A stretch of 35,294 bases of DNA. It comes from Clostridium yunnanense (GTDB taxonomy: Bacteria; Bacillota; Clostridia; Clostridiales; Clostridiaceae). Shown piece after piece: positions 27,304 through 33,837 of the stretch. The DNA is taken from contig NZ_JAENHN010000050.1 in the NCBI RefSeq assembly GCF_016595795.1, forward strand, positions 23,443 through 58,736. The letters run 5' to 3'. The position numbers and the translations under genes are program-made. The notes under the pieces were generated by a model. It was not told where the DNA came from and ran no database searches. It saw only the letters and a list, made by a program, of their open reading frames with translations. The stretch's first letter is position 1, and each line of letters starts with the position of its first letter.

Positions 27304-27792
27304 CTATTTACATTCTTCATCCAATTTGCTCTTGTTTTCTACTTCAATAATTAGATTATCGACTGGATTATATGGAGCACTCATTGAAATATGAAACAAA
27401 CTATATTCTAATTTATCTACTGAAGCATTTAATACTTCGTTTGTAGTTACGCCCATATCAGCAAATGATGCTAATATTATCTTTAAATTAGTTATCCCCT
27501 CTTGTCTAATTATATCTTTAGTTATTTTTATGAAATCTGATATTAGCTTAGGCGGAGCATCATTTATATCTTTCCATTCATCTATTTCTCCAATAAAGTC
27601 ATCATATTCCAACTCAACAAATATTTGTTTCCTATAGTTCTTAAAATACTCCTTCTTTATATTTCTTATATCTTTTTCTAGAATCACTTTGAATCCGATG
27701 TTTTCATATGATAATAGCTTTTTAATAACTTCATTTTCGGCTAATATGCTATCAAAAGTCAGGAACTGAGTACAATCAAAATTTTCTCCCAT
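27304..27792 (-). CDS. Putative immunity protein of cassette 6
   Basis: This is a 162-residue acidic soluble protein (TFDSILAENEVIKKLL, IFVELEYDDFIGEID) with no recognised family. By position it is the immunity gene of the toxin tip at 27913-28238, now a pseudogene. AAGGAGAG lies about 13 bases before the ATG, a rather long spacing. Retention of an open immunity gene beside a dead toxin tip is what selection against self-poisoning or foreign toxin would allow. The assignment rests on cassette position only. Confidence 0.62.
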   Translation of the reverse strand: MGENFDCTQFLTFDSILAENEVIKKLLSYENIGFKVILEKDIRNIKKEYFKNYRKQIFVELEYDDFIGEIDEWKDINDAPPKLISDFIKITKDIIRQEGITNLKIILASFADMGVTTNEVLNASVDKLEYSLFHISMSAPYNPVDNLIIEVENKSKLDEECK

Positions 27793-27841
27793 AAATAATC
27801 CGACTCTCCTTTTTAGTATTTAGATTTACATAGTTTTCAAC

Positions 27842-27871
27842 AACCTCATAAAGACTAGTCTCTATGAGGTT
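27842..27871. repeat. Hairpin between toxin remnant and immunity gene
   Basis: AACCTCATAAAGAC and GTCTCTATGAGGTT can pair over about 14 bp with one mismatch or G-T pair. No U-run follows directly in either direction, so it is not called a terminator. It occupies the unusually long (120-bp) gap between this tip and its immunity gene; the other cassettes have gaps of 13-18 bp. Confidence 0.5.
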
Positions 27872-27912
27872 ATATATTATTTTTCTTAATGATTTTGAAT
27901 CCAATTATCCTG

Positions 27913-28238
27913 CTAACGATACTTCCCATTATTTAAGTAATCGTATAGTTGTTTAACATCTTTTTCGCTTGGAGAAGTAACTCCATTGTCTATTGCCTTT
28001 CTTCCAACACCACCTTTAACTTATCCATTAGGTAATATATTTCTTACAGGTTGATGAACATGGGGTCAGTCTTTAATGATATTTCAATTTTAGCATTGTT
28101 TTCTACATAACCCTTTAATGTTCTTTCTTCTGGATTTACTTGTATTGGATTTCTATAATTTGAGGCTTCTCTAGCAGCCCTACTCTCTTCAATATTTCTT
28201 AGTACATTTTCTCTTATGCTAGGGTCTGCCGCCCCCTT
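27913..28238 (-). pseudogene. Displaced Rhs toxin tip 6, frameshifted
   Basis: Starting at the shared junction AAG-GGG-GCG (Lys-Gly-Ala, 28238-28230), an in-frame tip reads KGAADPSIRENVLRNIEE and on to IEISLKTDP, where a frameshift occurs. In the next frame it continues HVHQPVRNILPNG, meets an in-frame TAA, and goes on VKGGVGRKAIDNGVTSPSEK to a TAG at 27913-27915. One base lost plus one nonsense change have inactivated it. It has no start codon of its own and would once have been the C-terminus of the Rhs protein. Confidence 0.8.
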
Positions 28239-28393
28239 GGGGCAGAGTCTGTCTTATTATCTTTTAGCGGTAGAGTCTACTATTTTCAACATCTACCACT
28301 ATTTTATCACTGAAAAAAACAATGAACTAGCTTACTTATTTTTCAGCTAGTTCATTAAGTCTTTATCTTACTGCATTATTACAATTATGCAGT
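28233..28393 (-). repeat. Cassette element R2 (161 bp)
   Basis: This is one of five 161-bp copies. In plus-strand order: the palindrome CCCCTTGGGG, then CAGAGTCTGTCTTATTA, a GGTAGA...TCTACC hairpin, GATAAAATAG (inverse), the hairpin GAACTAGC / GCTAGTTC, and finally ACTGCAT-N10-ATGCAGT. On the minus strand it follows immunity genes and runs directly into toxin tip 6. A TAA lies in frame five codons before the Lys-Gly junction. Confidence 0.92.
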
Positions 28394-28495
28394 CTAGTTA
28401 TTTCGTTGTCATATTGATAGTACTATACTCTTGTAGCTAACTATTTTATGCAGTCTACACTTCTGTTTTTTGAATTGAGTTCTACTTATATCATA

Positions 28496-28777
28496 CTATT
28501 TATTCTGGATTTTAAACCATACCTTTTCAAAATCCTCTTTTGTAATCTCCATTGCCTTAAATTCAGGATTGTCGTTAATTTCATTCAGGTCTTCTGGAAA
28601 CGGTATTTCTCCTAATCCAGTTTTACCAATATCAATATTCTCATATGCATAACCATATGTTCCATCCTTAAATAATTCGACCTTTCTAGTCTCATATCTC
28701 TCATCATCTATTTCAGAGTAAATTTTAACTGGTTCATCACTAAAATCATGAACCCATTCAACACACATATATTTCAA
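28496..28777 (-). CDS. Orphan DUF6881-type immunity protein
   Basis: This 93-residue protein beginning (TTG) MKYMCVEWVHDFSDEPVKIY, with VELFKDGTYGYAYE, matches the DUF6881 pattern often found beside polymorphic toxins. A longer frame opens 33 bases upstream, but GAGGTGAT directly before the TTG at 28775-28777 decides this start. There is no complete toxin tip immediately upstream, only a remnant (28835-28939), so it is an orphan immunity gene inside cassette 5, downstream of that cassette's own immunity gene and terminator. Confidence 0.75.
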   Translation of the reverse strand: MKYMCVEWVHDFSDEPVKIYSEIDDERYETRKVELFKDGTYGYAYENIDIGKTGLGEIPFPEDLNEINDNPEFKAMEITKEDFEKVWFKIQNK

Positions 28778-28834
28778 TTTTATCACCTCAGTTCTTTGTA
28801 GACATACCATAATTAATTATTCTGTTAGTTATAT

Positions 28835-28939
28835 CTATTGTCCTTCATTTATATCACATATCTTTTTTGTAATATTTAATCCACTAATATCACTCTCTAA
28901 ATAATTATTTAATTTCTTTGCACCCATGACCTTCTTAAA
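28835..28939 (-). pseudogene. C-terminal remnant of a toxin tip
   Basis: A short open frame of about 34 codons ends 57 bp before the orphan immunity gene and reads FKKVMGAKKLNNYLESDI... to INEGQ and a stop at 28835-28837. It has the position and tail-like character expected if a deletion removed most of the toxin that partnered the DUF6881 protein, fusing two cassettes. It is too short for certainty. Confidence 0.35.
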
Positions 28940-28960
28940 TATTTATGTAAAATAGCCATG

Positions 28961-29003
28961 AAAACAACCCCAGCATTGACACTTGTTGTGGCATGCTGGG
29001 TTG
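28961..29003 (-). terminator. Terminator after immunity gene 5
   Basis: CAACCCCAGCAT and ATGCTGGGTTG (28965-28976 and 28993-29003) form a stem around a 16-nt loop, with TTGTTTTC following on the minus strand, about 20 bp after the immunity stop codon. Confidence 0.75.
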
Positions 29004-29021
29004 ATTTATTTTTATATTAAA

Positions 29022-29432
29022 TTAATTACATATTTTAACCTCTGGATTAAGTGGGTCTTCCAAATAAACTCCTTTAGTATTTAATGTAAGTGTTACTTCT
29101 CTACATTCTCCGCATCTATTGTAGGAGCCCATATGTAACACTATTTCATATTCACTTTCGTCATCAGTCAGCTTTGTAATTTCCCAATCATATAACTCAT
29201 CATTTGGAATAATTCCTGGTGGATTAAAGCTAAATGTTTCTACATCAGTAAAAACTATTAATCCGTCTTCAATATTCTCATCATTATAGAAATTCCACAA
29301 ACCATCATCACTTCGTATTCGTGATATTAAATTAATCTGTATCTTTAGTTCACTTTTTTGAGAATCTATAACAATTGATTTTATAAACCTGTCTCCTACA
29401 TAGATAGTTTTTAAAAATTCTTCTAAGTTCAT
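29022..29432 (-). CDS. Putative immunity protein of cassette 5
   Basis: This 136-residue acidic soluble protein is rich in strands (FIKSIVIDSQKSELKIQIN, YEIVLHMGSYNRCGECREV). The family was not recognised with certainty. It starts 18 bp after the stop of toxin tip 5, with AAGGAGAG before the ATG, the standard tip-immunity spacing in this array. It would bind and neutralise tip 5. Confidence 0.72.
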   Translation of the reverse strand: MNLEEFLKTIYVGDRFIKSIVIDSQKSELKIQINLISRIRSDDGLWNFYNDENIEDGLIVFTDVETFSFNPPGIIPNDELYDWEITKLTDDESEYEIVLHMGSYNRCGECREVTLTLNTKGVYLEDPLNPEVKICN

Positions 29433-29450
29433 TGCTTAACTCTCCTTATT

Positions 29451-29855
29451 CTATTTTCTTGTCTTCCAATGTGCATCAGGCGACCAAAAGTCTACTATAT
29501 TTCCATTTACATCAATACTAGGACCCGAACCACTTTTTCCTGGTCCTGTTCCTTCCAAATGACCATGTCCATGATTTTGTCCCGGCATATTTTTATGACC
29601 ATTAGGGTTATTTCTTTGATATACCGACCCATTAGGATATGTTGTTTCTAAATCTAGCCCTTTATATCCAGATAGTTGTAGTGGTCTTCCGCATTTTGGA
29701 CTAATCATAGCATTGCCTTTAGTGTCAACATATATTGTTTCAACTTCCCAACCAGTGTTTTTATCTATTGTTGTCCCTATATCTCCTTCAGCAGCTTTCT
29801 TTAATTTTGCTTCAGCATCTAGCCATCTTTGTGATTTAGGGTCATCCGCCCCCTT
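29451..29855 (-). CDS. Displaced Rhs toxin tip 5 (predicted nuclease domain)
   Basis: From the junction AAG-GGG-GCG (29855-29847) an uninterrupted frame of 134 codons reads KGADDPKSQRWLDAEAKLKK and runs to GNIVDFWSPDAHWKTRK. A dense histidine/glycine cluster (MPGQNHGHGHLEGTGPGKSG) and the ending resemble tips of polymorphic toxins with predicted His-dependent nuclease activity; the exact family is uncertain. It has no start codon or ribosome binding site at the junction; an internal ATG at 29706-29708 could only give a short product. It is therefore a silent tip that needs recombination onto the Rhs core to be expressed at full length. Confidence 0.78.
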   Translation of the reverse strand, partial: KGADDPKSQRWLDAEAKLKKAAEGDIGTTIDKNTGWEVETIYVDTKGNAMISPKCGRPLQLSGYKGLDLETTYPNGSVYQRNNPNGHKNMPGQNHGHGHLEGTGPGKSGSGPSIDVNGNIVDFWSPDAHWKTRK

Positions 29856-30010
29856 GGGGCAGAGTCTGTCTTATTGCATTTTAGTGATAGACTTTAGCAT
29901 CTTCAATATCTACCACTATTTTATCACTCTAAAAAGCAATGAACTAGCCTACTTATTTTTCAGCTAGTTCATTTTGTCTCTTTCTCACTGCATTATTACA
30001 ATTATGCAGT
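29850..30010 (-). repeat. Cassette element R3 (161 bp)
   Basis: This is a 161-bp copy with the same parts as R2. The first hairpin is weakened (GTGATAGAC against TCTACCAC), but the GAACTAGC hairpin and ACTGCAT-N10-ATGCAGT are intact. It lies between immunity gene 4 and toxin tip 5. Confidence 0.92.
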
Positions 30011-30106
30011 CAATCTTATTACACACTTTACCAAGTTATATATACTTACACATATTATCTTTTTATGCATCTATTCTATCATTAATTTTGTAGTAAGCGC
30101 TTAATT

Positions 30107-30634
30107 CTATTCTGTATCAATACCATCATAAGCATCACCATATGATATATAATCCTCTTTTAAGAAGTACCAATATTCACCTCTATTTTCTACTAGTTGC
30201 ATTAATAGCTCAGTAAAAGATTTTGCAATTATTGTTGTACTTCCAACCTCTGGATAACTGTCCCAGAATGCTTTATAACATTGACCTAGACGTTCTTTAT
30301 TTAAGTCTATAACTATATAATCTGAGTTATATAAGTCAGCTATTATAAACCAATCCTTTGATATTTCATTATCATAAGTTCCTTTTTCTATCTCTGCATT
30401 AATGATTTCTTCTCCTATTATTACAGGGTTAGCGCTAATAAACTCTTCTGGTGTTACAATCTTAACTGCATACGGAGCACCTTCGAATAAACTAATACCC
30501 CCACATATTTTATAGAACTCAACTAAATCATCTGGTGCTTCTAAACCATTTGGTAGACTAATCATGCCTGATGGTTGGTAAACAGTGCAGTTCTGTAGAG
30601 AACTTACTTTCTTTATTATCTCTTTAATATCCAT
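30107..30634 (-). CDS. SMI1/KNR4 (SUKH)-family immunity protein of cassette 4
   Basis: This 175-residue protein has SUKH features: LPNGLEAPDDLVEFYKICGGISLFEG, EEFISANP, SKDWFIIADLYNSDYIVIDL and a C-terminal FTELLMQLVENRGEYWY. SUKH proteins are the commonest immunity family of bacterial polymorphic toxins and typically guard against nuclease tips. The ATG at 30632-30634 is chosen because AAAGGAG lies just before it; an ATG nine bases upstream overlaps that site. It follows tip 4 closely. Confidence 0.87.
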   Translation of the reverse strand: MDIKEIIKKVSSLQNCTVYQPSGMISLPNGLEAPDDLVEFYKICGGISLFEGAPYAVKIVTPEEFISANPVIIGEEIINAEIEKGTYDNEISKDWFIIADLYNSDYIVIDLNKERLGQCYKAFWDSYPEVGSTTIIAKSFTELLMQLVENRGEYWYFLKEDYISYGDAYDGIDTE

Positions 30635-30648
30635 TGAACACATCTCCT

Positions 30649-31014
30649 TTACTTTTCTAATCCATATGTATATTTATTAAATTCTCTATAATATTCAGCT
30701 CTAGCATCTTGCGGTACTTTAGCAGCATCAAACATTCTTTCTGAAAGCCCTTGAATTTCTCTTGGTGAAACATTTTCCCAATCTACTTTTCCTTTAAATC
30801 CATAGTTTTCATACTTCCACTTTCCGAATACAGACCTTGTTGCATTATGCTGTTCCTTTGTTAATGCTATCGCTGTTGAATCTGCTGGTCTAGGCTTATA
30901 CCCTGGAATATTCTTCTGTGCCCACATATCCATTACACCATGGTGATTTTCTAATCCTGGGGTTTTATCACCATATTTTACAATATCGAATGGTTCAGCT
31001 TTAGTAACCCCCTT
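30649..31014 (-). CDS. Displaced Rhs toxin tip 4 (predicted HNH-like nuclease)
   Basis: From AAG-GGG-GTT (31014-31006) an open frame of 121 codons reads KGVTKAEPFDIVKYGDKTPG then LENHHGVMDMWAQKNIPGYK. The ENHHGV...W and LTKEQHN motifs match a tip type common at the ends of Rhs/WapA-like toxins, thought to be an HNH/His-Me-finger-like nuclease. The partner is a SUKH protein, as is usual for nuclease tips. It lacks its own start region (first internal ATG at 30931-30933) and is silent in place. Confidence 0.82.
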   Translation of the reverse strand, partial: KGVTKAEPFDIVKYGDKTPGLENHHGVMDMWAQKNIPGYKPRPADSTAIALTKEQHNATRSVFGKWKYENYGFKGKVDWENVSPREIQGLSERMFDAAKVPQDARAEYYREFNKYTYGLEK

Positions 31015-31169
31015 GGGGCAGAGTCTGTATTATTATCTTTTAGTGGTAGAGTTGAGTATCTTCAACGTCTACCACTATTTTATCACTATAAAAAGCAATG
31101 AACTAGCCTACTTGTTTTTCAGCTAGTTCATTTTGATTCTTGCTCACTGCATTATTAATATTATACAGT
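31009..31169 (-). repeat. Cassette element R4 (161 bp)
   Basis: In this 161-bp copy the first hairpin is well formed: TAGTGGTAGA and TCTACCACTA arms plus inner GTTGA / TCAAC. The GAACTAGC hairpin is intact and the last site reads ACTGCAT...ATACAGT. It lies between immunity gene 3 and toxin tip 4. Confidence 0.92.
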
Positions 31170-31268
31170 AATTTAATCTTGATATTTTATTAACATCACT
31201 CTACTATGTTAATTTAAATTGTTATAAAATGAGTTAATATCTAATTTTGCATTTAGTTATTCAACAAT

Positions 31269-31751
31269 TTAATGTAAATCTAACTTTATTTTTTGTTCCT
31301 CAGCTAGTTTTCTATAAGGCTCCAACAAAGCTACAATTTTTTCAATAAATTCACAATCATCTATTAATCCATTGTTTTCATTTACCTCTTTAAATATTAT
31401 ATAGAAGTTTTGAATTTCATGTATAGATGAACTAGAACTTATATCATCTTCATCACTTAGTCTACTAATTAATTCATATAAGCTTATTCTCTTTTCTGTA
31501 TATAACATATAGTAATATCCAACTACAACATCTTCTTGTAGAAATTCATTATTTTGATAATACGATTCTTCCATTCTTTTTTCATAGATAGCTTCGTATA
31601 ATTCCTCTGTGTCTTTAGCTAATGAAACATTATATACCCATTCTTCAACATTATCATTATTTACTATTTCTTCATCAGCCCATTCTTGCCAATCTAACTT
31701 TGAATAATAACCGCTCATTACTGCTATATATATATAATTTGCTATTGTCAT
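31269..31751 (-). CDS. Putative immunity protein of cassette 3
   Basis: This 160-residue very acidic, mostly helical protein (WQEWADEEIVNNDNVEEW, SRLSDEDDISSSSSIHE) was not assigned to a known family. It starts 13 bp after the stop of toxin tip 3, with GAGAGGTGAG before the ATG. Acidity suits an inhibitor of a nucleic acid-binding toxin. Confidence 0.72.
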   Translation of the reverse strand: MTIANYIYIAVMSGYYSKLDWQEWADEEIVNNDNVEEWVYNVSLAKDTEELYEAIYEKRMEESYYQNNEFLQEDVVVGYYYMLYTEKRISLYELISRLSDEDDISSSSSIHEIQNFYIIFKEVNENNGLIDDCEFIEKIVALLEPYRKLAEEQKIKLDLH

Positions 31752-31764
31752 TTACTCACCTCTC

Positions 31765-32178
31765 TTATGGTGTATCCGGATGTAATCCTGGAACCCCGTC
31801 ACCATGTTGTGCTGGATTATTATAAGGATTTGCGTGATGATGAGGATTTGTATGGGATGGAATATCAGGTCTACCATGGTCAGTATAATCATTATTACCT
31901 ATTCTTCTTCCATACTTATCAAATATAGTTTCTCTTATATACGTTTCTCCAGTTTTACTATTAATCTTTACATCTTTAATACTTCTTTCTCCTGGTACTG
32001 TATATAATCGTTGCCTTGTGTTGATGTTTTTTCCATTCATCACTTTATATACAAATTCTCCATTTTCTTTTACTTTTTCAATTGACCCCGCACCTTGCTT
32101 CCAATATGCCTCATATCTAGCCGCTTCTGCTGGCTCCATCATATCAACAAAAGTTTTTTCAGGGTTACTTACCCCCTT
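31765..32178 (-). CDS. Displaced Rhs toxin tip 3 (predicted HxxPHxH-type nuclease)
   Basis: From AAG-GGG-GTA (32178-32170) an open frame of 137 codons reads KGVSNPEKTFVDMMEPAEAA and later INTRQRLYTVPGERSIKDV, ending YTDHGRPDIPSHTNPHHHAN and a proline-rich tail. The YTDHG.P..H.NPHHH motif is typical of tips at the ends of Bacillus and Clostridium Rhs/YD proteins and is probably a metal-dependent nuclease site. No start or ribosome binding site is at the junction; an internal ATG pair at 32137-32142 exists. Confidence 0.82.
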   Translation of the reverse strand, partial: KGVSNPEKTFVDMMEPAEAARYEAYWKQGAGSIEKVKENGEFVYKVMNGKNINTRQRLYTVPGERSIKDVKINSKTGETYIRETIFDKYGRRIGNNDYTDHGRPDIPSHTNPHHHANPYNNPAQHGDGVPGLHPDTP

Positions 32179-32333
32179 GGGGCAGAGTCTGTCTTATTAC
32201 TTATTTGCTATGAACCTTAGTGATTTCAATACCTAACACTATATTACCACTATAAATAATAATGAACTAGCCTACTTATTTTTCAGCTAGTTCACTTAGT
32301 CTTTCCTTCACTGCATTATTTAGATTATGCAGT
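32173..32333 (-). repeat. Cassette element R5 (161 bp)
   Basis: This is the most diverged 161-bp copy in its first hairpin region (GCTATGAACC...), which no longer pairs well. It is otherwise intact at both ends (CCCCTTGGGG; GAACTAGC hairpin; ACTGCAT-N10-ATGCAGT). It lies between immunity gene 2 and toxin tip 3. The ATGCAGT sequence recurs at about 32393 and 32413. Confidence 0.9.
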
Positions 32334-32429
32334 GAATGCTATTACTGCTTTTACTGATTTTATATCATACTGCTATTTATTAATTTTATGCAGTCTCTCT
32401 ATCTTTATTTATGCAGTAAGTGTATCTAA

Positions 32430-32684
32430 CTATTCATAAATTTTTCCAACATAGAAAATAGTAGCAATAAAGTTCCAATCAACATTTTGTGGTACTTCAA
32501 GATTATTATTCTCATAATATCCTTCCATATCTTCAGTCCAAGATTGTATCGATAATAAATAATCTTCTACACTCTTATTCTCCCATTCCTCAGCATTACT
32601 TTTTCTATCATTTGCTAGCATTTCTAAAAATCTTAAAAAGTCCTCTTTAGTTTTAACATTTCTAATTTCTGTATATATATTCAT
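32430..32684 (-). CDS. DUF7660-like immunity protein of cassette 2
   Basis: This small acidic protein of 84 residues has KTKEDFLRFLEMLANDRK, EWENKSVEDYLLSIQSWTED and VDWNFIATIFYVGKIYE, which resembles the DUF7660 family of small proteins often found beside contact-dependent or Rhs toxins. It starts 16 bp after the stop of tip 2, with GAAGGAGAC before the ATG overlapping the toxin end. Confidence 0.78.
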   Translation of the reverse strand: MNIYTEIRNVKTKEDFLRFLEMLANDRKSNAEEWENKSVEDYLLSIQSWTEDMEGYYENNNLEVPQNVDWNFIATIFYVGKIYE

Positions 32685-32700
32685 TACCTAGTCTCCTTCT

Positions 32701-33066
32701 CTATTTTATAATCATACTTTCACCATTTCCTAGTTTTAATTTAATTGATGTTCCTCCATTTTTCGTTGTCATTTTCCACATTTGACTAGCTACTTCTTCT
32801 GGTGTAGCCCATTGTATAGGAATTTCATCTAATCCTGCCTGCTTAAAAGCACCTAATCGTCTATGGTCTAATGTCCATATCTTACCTGCATCATCTTTCC
32901 ATACTTTTATATTAGGCAAGTCGCTCGGTTTTAATGTTCCATTCCTTAAAGCTTCTGCATTCTCAAGCACAGTATGACTTCCAGTCTGATTTTTTATTGA
33001 ACTCTGCATAAAATGTACATCTTTAGGATTTAATGTTGATGGAAGTTCAGCTTGTGTAACCCCCTT
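32701..33066 (-). CDS. Displaced Rhs toxin tip 2 (ParB-like fold)
   Basis: From AAG-GGG-GTT (33066-33058) an open frame of 121 codons reads KGVTQAELPSTLNPKDVHFM and on to VWKDDAGKIWTLDHRRLGAF, with IPIQW following. The DHRRLGAFKQAG pattern resembles the ParB/sulfiredoxin-like fold used as a toxin tip in polymorphic toxins; nuclease or nucleotide-based activity is inferred, not shown. It would be expressed only when joined to the Rhs core; an internal ATG at 33007-33009 starts a 102-codon product without a ribosome binding site. Confidence 0.8.
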   Translation of the reverse strand, partial: KGVTQAELPSTLNPKDVHFMQSSIKNQTGSHTVLENAEALRNGTLKPSDLPNIKVWKDDAGKIWTLDHRRLGAFKQAGLDEIPIQWATPEEVASQMWKMTTKNGGTSIKLKLGNGESMIIK

Positions 33067-33221
33067 GGGGCAGAGTCTGTCTTATTATGTTTAAGTGGTA
33101 GAGTCTACTGTTTTCAACACCTACCACCATTTTATCATTATAAAAAACAATGAACTAGCTTACTTGTTTTTCAGCTAGTTCATTAAGTCTTCATCTTACT
33201 GCATTATTAATATTATGCAGT
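33061..33221 (-). repeat. Cassette element R6 (161 bp)
   Basis: This 161-bp copy lies directly downstream of the active immunity gene 1 and directly upstream of silent tip 2. It has the CCCCTTGGGG palindrome, GTGGTAG / CTACCAC arms, the GAACTAGC hairpin and ACTGCAT-N10-ATGCAGT. It shows the element is part of the newest cassette too. Confidence 0.92.
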
Positions 33222-33310
33222 GAATATCCTTACTACTTTTATTGATTTCTCTTATTTTCGATAAATATTTTAATTTTGTAGTAAGTTATATTTTAATTTT
33301 GAATCGAGTC

Positions 33311-33823
33311 TTAAATATTTCCCTCTACATCTTCAATTACATCAAGTAAAAAATCTTTAATCTCATCGTCCTCCTCAATACTTAGTTGGTTTTTCAATAT
33401 AGTAATTACTCTATTATCTTGTATTTGTGACAATGAAGTTATTACTGACATTTTAATATCTTGATTTGAATCATTTAGCAACTCTACTAATGGATTAATT
33501 AATTTTACATCTGGAAATAGTGCACATATTTGAGCACACCAGTACTTAACTCCATTGTATTTACTTTTCAATGCTTCTAGTAAGCAATTCACAACTTTAT
33601 CATGTTTAAATTTTAAAATTATGTCTTCAACTAATTGGTATACTCCCATGCCATCATATTCCCCAAAGGAATTTAAAAATAATGGTAGACATTCTTCATC
33701 TGGATTAGCTAAAAAGTATCTTCTGACTTCATCATACATACTTATTAAGCTTTCATCTAAATTCTTATCATTTGGCATTGGTTGATTTTCTTTTAAAAAA
33801 CTTAATCCTTGTTCTTTATTCAT
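33311..33823 (-). CDS. HEAT-repeat immunity protein of the active Rhs toxin
   Basis: This 170-residue protein has HEAT-like helical repeats (LINPLVELLNDSNQDIKMSV, then SLSQIQDNRVITILKNQL) and an acidic C-terminus. It starts 14 bp after the stop of the Rhs gene, with GAGGT before the ATG, so it is co-transcribed with the toxin. HEAT-repeat proteins are a known immunity type in polymorphic toxin loci. It should protect the cell from tip 1. Confidence 0.83.
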   Translation of the reverse strand: MNKEQGLSFLKENQPMPNDKNLDESLISMYDEVRRYFLANPDEECLPLFLNSFGEYDGMGVYQLVEDIILKFKHDKVVNCLLEALKSKYNGVKYWCAQICALFPDVKLINPLVELLNDSNQDIKMSVITSLSQIQDNRVITILKNQLSIEEDDEIKDFLLDVIEDVEGNI

Positions 33824-33837
33824 CCTTAATTACCTCT

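Noticed and set aside
29845-29960. Plus-strand frames through the elements with shared translation (PLGQSLSY)
   Set aside because: The shared peptide arises because the DNA element is repeated; the frames break at different points, have no ribosome binding sites and oppose the toxin tips.
28233-33221. CRISPR array as an explanation for regularly recurring repeats
   Set aside because: The repeats are 161 bp and spaced about 0.9-1.6 kb apart with genes between them; there are no short repeats or cas genes.
28233-33221. Integron attC sites as an explanation for the cassette elements
   Set aside because: The layout (gene cassette plus palindromic element) is similar, but the attC core GTTRRRY/RYYYAAC was not seen at the boundaries and no integrase gene is in the window. 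Kept only as an analogy.
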